64,000 nucleotides of DNA from Meghimatium bilineatum (lineage: Eukaryota > Mollusca > Gastropoda > Stylommatophora > Philomycidae), in assembly GCA_034231615.1 (NCBI GenBank), contig CM067306.1:65933790-65997789 (forward strand), in the 5' to 3' direction. This document shows positions 44,511 to 54,929 of this stretch, in pieces. The first letter of the stretch is position 1. Each line of letters opens with the position of its first letter. Below the pieces are notes generated by a model. The model saw nothing but the letters and a program-made list of their open reading frames with translations, searched no databases and was not told the origin of the DNA. The translations under genes and the position numbers were made by a program.

Positions 44511-44689
44511 ACGTAAACTTGTGACAGCTGAAATTGCCTGCTTACGCAGAATCCCAGGATTAGGAATATCACTAAGAGACAGTGAGAGAGGACATTAGAC
44601 TTTAGACCGGCCACGCCCCCCCCCCCCATCTTGGAATATATTGAGATACAACAGATCAAATGGTTTGCACACTTTCTGCTTGTCCTCTC

Positions 44690-44870
44690 ATCATATATGC
44701 TTTATAAATTAATGAATAACACTGCATTCTTTCGAGATGACCGAACCATTGTATCTGTTGGTTTTGTATATATTGTAGAATTTATATGACACCCACTCTT
44801 TCTCTAATGACCCCGCTTCTAATTCGGTCTCTTCTTGTCACTGCTGTGGCTTTTCTCAGACATCTCATCT
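44690..44870 (-). mobile_element. LINE RT C-terminal fragment
   Basis: Minus strand encodes TEMRCLRKATAVTRRDRIRS, GVIRERVGV, then IQWFGHLERM after one stop: the EMRxLR..TRxDRIRN...W.GH..RM block of LINE proteins. Confidence 0.75.
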
Positions 44871-44959
44871 CTGTTGTAACTAGTTGTCTCTTATGTTGCT
44901 GTTTTTTGTTGTTAAGGACCATGGGTGTTCACTTTGAACCCTTTATTATCATAATAATA

Positions 44960-45322
44960 CGATAAATAGCAGGCAACAGAGATGTGGTTCTACAGAAGAA
45001 TGCTGAGAATACCATGGACTACTAGAAAAACTAAGGTAGAGGCGTTGAAAAAGTCAAATGCGAAACGGACCTTAATCAATAATATAAGAAAAAGACAATC
45101 TTCTTTTTTTGGCAACTTCATGAGACAGGCAGGTTTAGAGAACATAGTCACAACAGGCCAGATTGAAGGCACCAGAGACAGAGAGCGACAACATGAGAAA
45201 ATATTAGACAGTTTGGCAACCTGGCATGGCAAGGAAACAACAACCACTTTGATACATAATACTGTGGACAGAGAGCTTGGAGAGCCATGACTGCCTGCGC
45301 CATGGCACCTGATGATGATGAT
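44960..45322 (+). mobile_element. LINE RT C-terminal end with (GAT)n tail
   Basis: Encodes MWFYRRMLRIPWTTRKTKVE, RKRQSSFFGNFMRQAGLENI, GQIEGTRDRERQHEKILDSL and VDRELGEP, then a stop and (GATGATG)n at 45311-45325. A minus-strand copy of the same family is at 49500-49900. Confidence 0.87.
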
Positions 45323-45379
45323 GATGACCATGGGTAGCCGGACCATGTTTGACATTGGTAGCACAGGGTTGGAAAGAAG

Positions 45380-46150
45380 ATACTTTGGATAAGATGTGTT
45401 TTTTTAAAACATTGGTAGCATTTTGTGTTGCAATAAAGGGGGTAATTGATCCAGTATTTGATTAGCTTTGCTACAACGAATGTCTATTTTGTGTCCATCT
45501 TTCCATCAGAAGAAAATGTTACGCTTAAGTATTTGAAGGTATTGGTTTGTTTAGTGACTTGATTTTCCACTGATATATTTAGATTGTGTGTATCCCTTCC
45601 TATTGCCATGGTTTCTGTTTTATCTATGCTTATCTTCATGTTGTTGTTCTTGCACTCGATGTCCATGGATGTTAGATGAAGTTATAGTTCAGTTTCCTCA
45701 TATGCTGTTATAGCCTGATCGTCGGCAAGTAGCTCTTTGGTATTTTCATTCTGCATCTTGGCTTTTTTCGTAATACTATCGATATATGTGATAAACAGGA
45801 GTGGTGATAAAACGCATCTTTTCCTAACTCTTGATGTGACTTTAAATGGTTCTGATGTTCCTTTATTCATTCAAATTACATTCTCACAGTTCACATATAA
45901 GTATAAGCTTTAACATACTTTAATAAGGTGGTTGTTGACTCCATAGATAACCAGTGTGTGCCATCGAACGCTTCTATCTACTCTATCCAAGGCTTTTCCT
46001 GGTCTACAAATGATACAAAAAGGTTCCTATTGTATTCTATTTTTCTCCACCATCTGCCTGAGAATGAAAATTCCATCTGTGCAGTTTCTGATTTTTTCTA
46101 AATCCCATCTGTTTGTCGGATAGCTGTGGTTCTATAATGGGTTCTATAAA
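45380..46150 (-). mobile_element. LINE RT core fragment
   Basis: Minus-strand frames read PLSDKQMGF, HRWNFHSQADGGEK-type motif A region, VRKRCVLSPLLFITYIDSI (motif B), ELLADDQAITAYEE (motif C, ADD kept, preceding residue changed), MKISIDKTETMAIG and TNTFKYLSVTFSSDGKM. Several stops and frameshifts. Confidence 0.82.
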
Positions 46151-46317
46151 ATGAACATTATAACAGTGTAGGCAAGTGTAGACCTACATTTATGTGTTTT
46201 TTTGAAAATGCATCTAATTTCACTTAGGCTATTTAACACACAAAAATCAACTAAGAATTTCTCTTTCTTGTGTGTAGGCCCTAGATATTATTTAAATTGT
46301 TAATTATATTTTCTATT

Positions 46318-46738
46318 CTTCTTCTTCTTCTTTCGTTCACTTGAAACATGTCTATATCTGTAATTCTGTCTCCTTAATAAAACTCACTGTCTTTTGTAGT
46401 TCATACAGTGTCCCATAGAGTTTTGATTCCAGTGTTGTTTCCTCTGGCCAATATGTCTGCCTCAGCGTTTCATGCTCAGAACACTCTTGAAGTATATGTT
46501 TGGCACTCTGTGCTGCCTGTCCACATGTACACATGGCTGTGTTGCCAATCTGTGTTTTGTGCGTGGCATCCTGATTATCTGTGCGCCTTTTGGCTGGATG
46601 CCTCTGTCTTCAGCACTCTGCTTACTTGGGCAGGACTATGGTCCTGCTCGAATGGGACTGCCCGACCAGTCTTAGTTTCCAGCCCCTGATGGCTGAACTA
46701 AGCCCCATTACCACTGCAAGGTACTGGCCTTGATGGGG
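46318..46738 (-). mobile_element. Chimeric retroposon: S2-like head joined to LINE 3' end
   Basis: 421 bp flanked by an exact 12-bp direct repeat ATATTTTCTATT (46306-46317 and 46739-46750); the paralogous site at about 20720 is empty. Read on the minus strand, the first part holds GGGCAGTCCCATTCGAGCAG, GTGCTGAAGACAGAGGCATC and CCAAAAGGCGCACAGATAAT, aligned to the middle of S2; the second part encodes MCTCGQAAQSAKHILQECSE and ends GTGAACGAAAGAAGAAG with (GAA)n, identical in layout to the LINE at 54050-54770. Confidence 0.85.
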
Positions 46739-46835
46739 ATATTTTCTATTATGTTCATGTAGGTAGCCTAAATAAATAGCAGACTACGATAATTTCAAAC
46801 AGGGTTTCTATAATTAATAAAGTTATATTGCAACA

Positions 46836-46995
46836 CTGCTGAAGATGGATGTATCAGGCCATTGGTGCAAATAAAACGGTGACAACACATTTCCATTTTC
46901 TGGACTATATCCTGCTGGAAATCTAGTTGGACCTTTGTCCTGCTACAAGAGAGATCCAGCAGGAGTTTGAGAATGAAAGCTGAAGAAGAAGAAGA
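46836..46995 (+). mobile_element. SINE-like family S1, complete copy
   Basis: 160 bp flanked by an exact 11-bp direct repeat ATATTGCAACA (46825-46835 and 46996-47006). Starts CTGCTGAAGATGGATGTATC and ends GAAGAAGAAGAA. The same site in unit A (about 20832) is empty. Confidence 0.93.
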
Positions 46996-47009
46996 ATATT
47001 GCAACATTA

Positions 47010-47232
47010 AAAAAAAAACTTTCATTACTGCATGTTTTCCTTTGAAGGAGTGCAGGGAGGTTTTCTATGGGCTGTGGAAATAAAGGCCACTTTGTCATAG
47101 CAGACGCCGCAACATGTACAGGAAGGATTTTGATTGTACCTTCGAAAGTAAAAATCCTGTCCCAACCGTGGATTGAACCTGGGACCTCAAGGGCCTGAGG
47201 ATGACATTCTAACCACATGGCCATGCGTTCAC
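47010..47232 (-). mobile_element. tRNA-headed SINE family S4, full copy
   Basis: On the minus strand: CGCATGGCCATGTGGTTAGA (A-box region), CCCAGGTTCAATCCACGG (B-box), CCTTCCTGTACATGTTGCGG, GTGGCCTTTATTTCCACAGC, CCTCCCTGCACTCCTTCAAA and an oligo(T)/A end. Inserted into a second copy of the ATATTGCA site right beside the S1 copy; absent from unit A. Confidence 0.88.
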
Positions 47233-47417
47233 CTATATTGCAGCAATGGGCTAAAATACAGGGAGAAATGTGAAAACATTTTGTAGTTACAGAAAGTAGC
47301 AGATAATAAATAGTAGTGCTACTACTATTAGTAGGCAACTTTCCATCTTTTCAGACCAATAGTATTATTTGTGTGCTATAAGAAATATAAGCTATAAAAA
47401 AATAAGAAATATAAGCT

Positions 47418-47525
47418 ATAACATCCGTGCTATCATATGGATGTGAGAGCTGGAAAAGCTCTTTATCTTCAAAAAAGAGATTACTGAGTTTCGAGAACAA
47501 ATGTCTTCGTAGGATAACTAACACC
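47418..47525 (+). mobile_element. LINE RT snippet
   Basis: Encodes SVLSYGCESWKSSLSSKKRL and LSFENKCLRRITNTH, the YGCESW...FENKCLRRI block. Confidence 0.75.
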
Positions 47526-47668
47526 CATTAGTGTTTCACAGTAGAACCAAAATAAGCAACAAAAATCTGGGTATACATCGTATACCCAGAAAAATCACAG
47601 GTTTTATTTTACATGAAATTATTTTAAATATTTGTTGTTTTCTATTTTCTTGTGTGTGAAGATCACAG

Positions 47669-47860
47669 GTAGCTTCTGAGAATTTGACAAATGATATTGG
47701 GTCGAAGGGCATGAGCTCATGGACCGATGGATCAGCAACCAACCAACCAACAAACCCGACAAAGGATGAGATGAATCAAATATTTCTCAATAAAAAACTA
47801 GAACTTCTTGTAAAGCAGCAAGGAAATATGCTAAAAATTGTTGAGGAATATGTTAATAAT
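47669..47860 (+). CDS. Gene B exon: N-terminal helical segment with inserted S3 tail
   Basis: 192 nt between acceptor GATCACAG and donor GTATGT, phase 0 at both ends. Encodes VASENLTND, then a 24-residue insertion (47696-47767), then EMNQIFLNKKLELLVKQQGN and MLKIVEEYVNN, homologous to 22523-22642. The 72-nt insertion is the tail of SINE-like family S3 and is flanked by GACAAATGAT and GACAAAGGAT. It keeps the reading frame and adds IGSKGMSSWTDGSATNQPTN. No upstream exon was identified. Confidence 0.65.
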
Positions 47861-48289
47861 GTATGTATGATACTTACATGAATCATATGTTTGTGCCATG
47901 TTCTCTATTTGAATGTCTGATGTAAGATTTTATCATATTATATGTTTTATCAAAGGTGTTTTTCCTATTTCTGTATATATCTCTGTCTATTGTTGTTTGA
48001 TTGTTCATTTAATTTTCTATTTGTTACATGACTATAACGCACCTTTATAGCGAATCCTGTTATATAACAAATTTCCCTATATAACAACACTTTTCAAAAT
48101 CCTAAATTATATTTATTCTTGATTGTTTGTAGGCCTACTGTATATAGCAATTATTCTGTTATTACAAACATATTTTGTCGGCCTGGATCAAATGTTATAA
48201 TGGGATTGGATTTGATCCAGATTATGGATATAACATAGTCATAGATCCTGCCCTTGAACACATCTATAGTTGACAGGAAAGTTATTAAT

Positions 48290-48380
48290 GAGAAAATTAT
48301 GAGTAAATGTTATATCAATGATGTAAATATGACTAATTATGAGTAAATGTTATATCAATGATGTAAATATGACTAATTAT
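48290..48380. repeat. 41-bp direct repeat, 2 copies
   Basis: ATGAGTAAATGTTATATCAA units in tandem. Confidence 0.85.
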
Positions 48381-48499
48381 GACTATCGATGGTTAGCGAG
48401 ACTTCGGTAAAGCTGAATAGCTATATTACTTAACGAACACACAAGGCTGTTTAGTTTTACGATAAATGCACAGATTATAAGACTGTTGAATAGGAGTTT

Positions 48500-49345
48500 G
48501 ATAAAATAGAGGTTACTGTATACAAGAGAGACTAAATCAATGTTTCAACCATAAGTTCTTAATCAATAAAATACAAGATAAACAGTGAACAGTGAAAATA
48601 AGGCCCCATCACAAAGAAACTTTATGAGATCTAACAACAAGAGACATCAAATGAAACAATAATGTATGTATACTATACATACCTGTAAGTATTAAAAACA
48701 TGAGAAGGGAGAAAAGAATAGAATGACTATGACAACACAACAAAGGCCCAACAACCATTATTTAAATACCCAGTACATGAATCATTTGTATTAAGACCAA
48801 ATGACTTAATGGTACAATACTGCAATATATAATTATTTTCAAGGGTTTACCTAGCTCTATCGTCAGTAGTGCATGATTTTATTGCAATAACCTGAATGTC
48901 ATCGATACCATAATGATCTGTGCCATCGAAATGCATAACAACAGGAGTAAATGATCTTTGGTTAATGGGATGAAGATGTTGGCAGAAATAGTCACTTAGT
49001 TTTTGCTAGTTTCACCCATATACTTTATGTTACAGTGTTTACAAATGATAATATTATGGGATTTACATATAAAGATATCATCGAAAATAAAAGTGGACTT
49101 AGGAAATGATATGGAGTGGATATGCACTAGATAGTCACGGATGTTACAACGCAATTGTCTGCAGCATAACACCTGTTCCTCTGTAGTACTGATCCACTCC
49201 ATATCATTTCTTAAAGCAATTTTTTACTATCGAGGATGTCTTTACATGTAAATCCCATAATATAATTTTGTTAACAATTTGTAAACGTTGTGACATCAGC
49301 TGAACACTTATGAGAAAATCATAAGTCTAAACTATAACCTATGGC
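48500..49345 (-). mobile_element. Penelope-like element relic with GIY-YIG endonuclease
   Basis: The minus-strand frame from 49202 reads IRDYLVHIHSISFPKSTFIF, HNIIICKHCNIKYMGETSKN, and continues after a shift with SDYFCQHLHPINQRSFTPVV, MHFDGTDHYGIDDIQVIAIK. The CKHCNxKYxGETS block and the later R/H block match the GIY-YIG endonuclease found at the C-terminus of Penelope-like proteins. Downstream, 48568-48537 holds GATTAAGAACTTATGG then TTGAAACATTG, like the ends of such elements. RT is missing. The 49200-49345 part is shared with gene A intron. Confidence 0.72.
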
Positions 49346-49494
49346 ACTGGTTTATAACTTATCTTTACCATTGTTCATATTACTTATTTTTCTGTGTTAC
49401 CACAGTCCACTCTTATTTGTCAGATTGTCTTTGATATTTTAGTTGCTTGAAACATGTTCCTCACAGATTTTCTTTGATATTTCAATTCATTCAT

Positions 49495-49900
49495 TAGGTG
49501 CCATGCCAGCTGGCATAGGCGATCTTGGCTCTCCACAGCTCTCTATCTCCAGTATTATGTATCAAAATCGTTGTTGTTTCCCTGCCATGCCAGGTTGTTA
49601 AACTGTCTAATATTTTCTTACGTTGTCGCCTGTTCTCCAAACCTCCCTGTCTCATGAAGTGGCCAAAAAATGAAGATTGTCATTTTCTTATATTATTGAT
49701 TAAGCTCCATTTAGCATTTGATTCTTTCAACACCTCCACATTAGTTTTTCTGGCAGTCCATGGTATTCTCAGCATTCTTCTGTAGAACCACATCTCTGTT
49801 GCCTCTAATTTCTCACTTTCCAGATTGTTTATTGTCCAAGACTAGCACCCATATGTTAGTATAGGAGTTATATAGCACTGCAGAACTCTCTTCCTCACCT
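49495..49900 (-). mobile_element. LINE RT C-terminal fragment
   Basis: The minus strand encodes MWFYRRMLRIPWTARKTNVE, INNIRKWQSSFFGHFMRQGG, and KKILDSLTTWHGRETTTILI, same family as 44960-45322 but opposite orientation. The two copies could pair. Confidence 0.85.
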
Positions 49901-50015
49901 CTAATGTCTGTAATAGGATACGACTGTTCCTTCTTACGGCACTAGTGTAATAGGGAGTATACGGGTAATAGCCATATATATTAGACATATGGTAATAGAA
50001 TTATATACTCTCGAA

Positions 50016-50150
50016 GAAGGGTAAGAAGGATGATGTAAAACCTCCTTGTGAACCAGCATTCCAGAAGTGCTCAGTGTCGCAGAAGAAGGATGATGTAAAA
50101 CCTCCTTGTGAACCAGCATTCCAGAAGTGCTCAGTGTCGCAGAAGAAGGA
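50016..50150. repeat. 60-bp tandem repeat, 2 copies plus
   Basis: AAGAAGGATGATGTAAAACC units, exact over two copies and partial in a third. Confidence 0.92.
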
Positions 50151-51240
50151 TGATCATTGCTCAGAAAAAGCTATCGTTGCTTACATAATTAATAGCAATG
50201 GTGCTTTCTTGGACCTTCCCGAATTATGATCTATAGTAGCCTAATTGCTTGTAACTGGGTGACCCACGGGTGTGATTCCTATTTCACACCTAGGAAAACA
50301 AGTATACTCTGGAAACCCTGGTCTGCGCATTAGTAACAGCCCATACAAGGACGACTTCCCCTGTATTTTACACACAGCTGCATAAATGAAGAGAAAGGCA
50401 CATGAACACACCAAATGTAATTACTTTAATAAAAAACTGCAGCGGTCGAAATCTTAAGAAACAATTTATTCTTTTCTGACAATAACATTTCAACATTTTT
50501 CTTGCCAATAATGAAGACAACTCTAATTGAGAGATAAATATTCAACACAATCTACCATGTTGAGATTTCAGTTATCAATCCTTTATACATGTCATGTCCA
50601 TTGACATGTCTATCATAGATACTACGAATGCCAACACCACAGCTGCTGAGTCACCGGCGTCTCATGAACAATGTGCTTTAACACAGGACAAAGGTTGGCA
50701 AGATCCCTGTACTTGACACTCGTATGAATGGAAGAAACACTTTGCTTTGTCACAGAAAAGCTGATAGGACGTAAACGATGTTCTGCATCGAGAACGTCAC
50801 CGTATAAGACACACGCATCCACCCATTGTACCTCTTGTTTGGATGTCCCACAGCAGATATGAATAACGGAGACACATTAAATTGATTCATACCTGTTTAA
50901 CGAAACAAACCCAACAGTTTTAATTTTGCTTCTCTTGACAGGACATTCAGGGTATAACCTTCTTCTAGGGTAACTGGAGACTTCTCACCGTCCCAAAGCT
51001 CCGTCGTGCACCAGTATAATGGCCTCTACTGCTTCTTGGCTGCCATTCTTTTTTCCTTTCTCCCTGTCTCTATCTGATGTCCTTTCTGACATCATTCTTT
51101 TCTGCACATGAATTCTATCTCCTCACAAACTCTCAGCGAAACTTCCAAAAGCAGACGTATTCGAGTGTCGCTTCGAGGGACAAAGTGCCAGAGCACCCTG
51201 GTACAATGACAAGATCATATTACACAAAATGTTTTTCATT
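50151..51240. other. Unassigned stretch in gene B intron
   Basis: No gene recognised; a 66-residue minus frame at 50622-50822 has no signature. Absent from gene A intron, so it arrived with the flanking insertions. Confidence 0.35.
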
Positions 51241-52245
51241 TTTCTAAGTGCTGTTTTTGCTTTCCCTATTCTGTTTCTGATTTCTAAGTGCTGTTTTTGC
51301 TTGCCCTATTCTGCTTCTGATTTCTGTTAAACATCTTCCATCTGCTGTAATCATTGTACCTAAATATTTGAATTGGTGGACCTGCTTTAATACTATATCA
51401 TTCACTTTGATATTTAAATTTGTGTTATTCTGTTTCTTTGGAATAACCATTACTTCTGTTTTCTTGATATTTAGGAAGAGGACTTTACTTTACTTTCTGT
51501 GACTACTACAATTAATTAAATCTTGAAGGTCTTCCTCACTTTTTGCAATCAGAACAGTTTCATCTGCATATCTCAAATTACTTATGTTCTGTCCTCCCAC
51601 TAATATTCCTGAAATATCAACTATTTCATGCATTATATTTTCAATGTATAAAGAGAAAAGGTCTGGCGAAAGTACACAACCCTGTCTGACTCCTTGTTTT
51701 ATTTTTTGCAAATGGCCAAATTGATTTCCTACTCTTATTGCTGCTGTTTGTTGCCAGTACATGTTCTTGATAATTCTTAAATCCTTACTGTCAATGTTAA
51801 AATTCTCTAGCATGTGTATAACTTCACTATGTTTAACTTTATGAAATGCTTTTGTGTAGTCTATAAAATATAGGTACACTTATGTTTTTACCTCTATAGA
51901 CCTCTCTATTTATTGTTCTTAAAATATATATAGCATTGTTGGTACCTTTGCCTTCTATGAAACCACATTGTTCTGGACTTATTTCTGTTTTTTTTGTTTC
52001 TCACTCTCTTCATGATGATTCTAAGAATTATTTTGGTTACTTGGCTCATGAAGCTGATTGTACAGTGTTCTTCACATTCTGTGGACCCTGGTTTTTTTTG
52101 GTAAGGCTATAAATATGGATCTCATCAAGTCATCGGGTATGTGTCCACTAGTATATACATCATTCAGCAATTTTGTGATTATTTCAACGCCAAAGTCATC
52201 TAAAGCTATTAATTCTTTTAATGTAATATTGTCTGGTACTGGAGC
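51240..52245 (-). mobile_element. LINE RT fragment, core nearly continuous
   Basis: Minus-strand frames give SPEQCGFIEGKGTNNAIYIL (52010-51930), then 51879-51490 MYLYFIDYTKAFHKVKHSEV (motif A with F-x-DY-KAF), IKQGVRQGCVLSPDLFSLYI (motif B), NLRYADETVLIAKSEEDLQD (motif C as YADE) and, at 51450-51244, HQFKYLGTMITADGRCLTEI. The second catalytic Asp is Glu and frameshifts flank the core. It belongs to the YGCESWTL-type group. Inserted in gene B intron. Confidence 0.9.
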
Positions 52246-52311
52246 ATGATATTTTAGTTACTTGAAACATATTCCTCACAGATTTTTTATCGAATTGTTT
52301 CTTACCAACAG

Positions 52312-52432
52312 GTAAAAAAATCAGCAGAACATTGGGCAGTTAAGAAAGAGAACAGACAAGAGTTCTATGAGTTGGTGAAAATGATAGATATTGCAGTTGA
52401 TTTTTTAAATGTTTCGTGTGAAAAATTTGCAG
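52312..52432 (+). CDS. Gene B exon 2: helical segment
   Basis: 121 nt, acceptor CTTACCAACAG, donor GTAATA, phase 0 to phase 1. Encodes VKKSAEHWAVKKENRQEFYE, LVKMIDIAVDFLNVSCEKFA. Counterpart of 23593-23713 in gene A. Conserved acceptor, donor, length and phase support it as a true exon. Confidence 0.75.
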
Positions 52433-52566
52433 GTAATACATCAGTTTAGCCTTTAGCAAGCTGGATTCAAATTAAGTTGATACATCAGTTTTAGCCTTTA
52501 GCAAGCTGGATTCAAATTAAGTTGATACATCAGTTTTAGCCTTTAGCAAGCTGGATTCAAATTAAG
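52433..52566. repeat. About 46-bp tandem repeat, 3 copies
   Basis: Units contain TTTAGCCTTTAGCAAGCTGG, directly after the exon donor. Confidence 0.92.
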
Positions 52567-52884
52567 CAATCAGCGCCCTGGTCACGAATTTTGTAAAAAT
52601 TATTTGCATTATTTAGGTGGATGTTTTTCTTAGTATGGACTAGGCCAGTGTTTCTCAACCTTTTTTACTCAACCAAAGTTCTCACAGCTCTTGTATCACA
52701 CATGCACCAACAAAACTTACACCAATAATACAGTATTAATTTTTTTTTTCCATGTACACAAATTATGGAAATATCTCTAAAAACAAAAGAGTTATTGCAT
52801 TTTCCAAATAGTAACACACAGGTTTGTATGTGTTTTGTATTTTGTGAAAAAACATCTTTGCCACTTCTTTACGCAACGAGTAAT

Positions 52885-52950
52885 ACACATACAAACAAAG
52901 TGCACACATACAAACAAAGTGCACACATACAAACAAAGTGCACACATATT
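52885..52950. repeat. 19-bp tandem repeat, 3-4 copies
   Basis: ACATACAAACAAAGTGCAC repeated; gives artificial short frames on both strands. Confidence 0.93.
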
Positions 52951-53374
52951 TGCAGTATTAAATTCATTCTTTAAATGTGCAACAATTGTTTTAAAATTTC
53001 TAATAAGAAAAATGTTATTGAGTTTTCCAAACACCCATGTTTGGTTGTTTTTGTTAACATGAACCATTTCTGTTGTTTCTGGTGAAATGTTCTGAAAGTC
53101 ACATAATTTCATTGACAGCATGAAAACTGTGCACACCATAATGCATGTGCAATAAATCTAAATTTGCTCCACATTCTGCTTATTGACTAAATATTCTGTA
53201 GGCCCTTAATATTTTACAGTTAGTGATGTTTGCTTAGATTCCTGGGGATTGTCACATGAAGCTATGACGTTACGTGCTGTAATATACTTTTAGCAGGCAC
53301 ATGCAGCTCCTTTCAGAGGGACAGAGTACATATGGGATAACCCAAGTACAACTAAGTCAATCATCTATACTTTT

Positions 53375-53530
53375 TCTTCTTCAGTGTTCATTCTCAAACT
53401 CCCATTGGATCTCTTGTAGCAGAACAATGGTCCTACTAGATTTCCAGCAGGATGTAGTCTGAAAATGGAAATGCGCTGTATTGCTGTTTTATTTGTGCCA
53501 ATGGCCCGATGCATCCATCTTCAGTGGGAT
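53375..53530 (-). mobile_element. SINE-like family S1 copy
   Basis: Reverse orientation: TTCTTCTTCAGTGTTCATTC, CTAGATTTCCAGCAGGATGT, TGTGCCAATGGCCCGATGCA, TCCATCTTCAG. Confidence 0.88.
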
Positions 53531-54049
53531 TGCGTCTTTTCAAACTCTTCTAAAGGTTCATAAAAAATACTGTCATCTAGAGGGAACATCCCACAAAGCC
53601 GTACTAGGAAATAAGAAAGAAAATATGCTAACTAAAAAACACAGGAACAGAAAAACAAGCAATTTGCTCAAAGAAAAAGAGCCCCATAAAAGTCATCAAA
53701 AAAGTCAACCACCCTAAAGACTATTGTCACTATATTGATAGAGCAGAGGAAATAATATGTCCCATACTAGGATAGAACACGACAGACATAGTCACTTACA
53801 CAACAGTCACACAGATTGAGACTGGTTCCGTCATCTCTGTTCATGTGGGCAGATAGCATAATATATAGTGCAATGTAATAATCCAGCCATGGACTGGGCA
53901 CTGACTTACAGAGACATTCATTCATAGAAAAACTGTGTAGGCGTCTAAATTATTGTTAGTGGTTTTTTTTTTTCGGGGGGGGGGGGGGAGGGGAGGAGGG
54001 TGGAACAACTGCATTAATAATTGTTATAAATTGAAATGCTCTTTACCCA
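53531..54049. other. Unassigned stretch with G run
   Basis: Lys-rich short frame at 53481-53717 is not recognised. A poly(G) tract at 53976-54000 could form a quadruplex. Confidence 0.4.
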
Positions 54050-54770
54050 GAATTTGGGGTCATAATATAGAATGTTAGGGATCATTTTAGGCAGAATTTG
54101 CAATAATTATGATGCAGAAATCCAGGCAATTAATGTGGCAACTAAAAAACTGCTGAACTCCAACTCTGGCCTACAGCCTGTGATATTCCTGACAGATGCA
54201 AGGTCAGTGCTTCAAGCTCTCCAGTCTGGAAAACTAAAAGACTTACAAAAACTACTTAATGAATTGTCTTACCAGTATAGGGTAACCATGCAGTGGATAC
54301 CCTCTCACTGTGGAATACCAGGAAATGAAAAAGCAGACCAACTTGCTAAGGAAGGTGCTGCAGAAGACCAACCAGATGTACCAATCACCTACCATCAGAA
54401 AAAACAGATAATCAAGTCAATAAGAAAGCCACAAACACCAACACAAGATGACTATCACATTATGAACAGATCAGAACAAGTTATAATTCTACGCCTCAGA
54501 ACAGGACACAACCGACTCCACAGTCACATGTATACAAAGTTCAAGATCGGCAACACAGCCATGTACATGTGGACAGGCAGCACAGAGTGCCAAACATATA
54601 CTTCAAGAGTGTTCAGAGCATGAAACAATGAGGCAGACATATTGGTCAGAGGAAACAACACTGGAATCAAAGCTCAATGGACCACTGTATGAACTACAAA
54701 AGACAGTGAGTTTTATTCAGGAGACAGAATTACAGATATAGACATGTTTCAAGTGAACGAAAGAAGAAGG
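54050..54770 (+). mobile_element. LINE 3' end with RNase H and (GAA)n tail
   Basis: The frame 54072-54623 encodes an RNase H domain: NYDAEIQAINVATKKLL (Glu block), VIFLTDARSVLQALQSGK (Asp block), TMQWIPSHCGIPGNEKADQL (His/Asp block), then EQVIILRLRTGHNRLHSHMY and, after one frameshift near 54590, HILQECSEHETMRQTYW. It ends GTGAACGAAAGAAGAAGG. RNase H removes RNA from the cDNA hybrid. The N-terminal first Asp of the domain and all of RT are missing by 5' truncation. Confidence 0.9.
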
Positions 54771-54929
54771 CAGAATTTGGGGTCCCAATATAGAATTTTA
54801 GGGATAATTTTAGGTTGAGATTCATAATGTCAGAAAGTTGACAAGTAAACAGTTCTATGTTTGAAAGGAAGTGAGAAGTACTGTGTCGAGTCAGACATGT
54901 CAGATGATTGTGATATCAATTAAAATTAT

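Noticed and set aside
47150-47232. Functional tRNA gene
   Set aside because: A- and B-box-like words are present, but the sequence does not close an acceptor stem by eye and continues into a shared SINE core.
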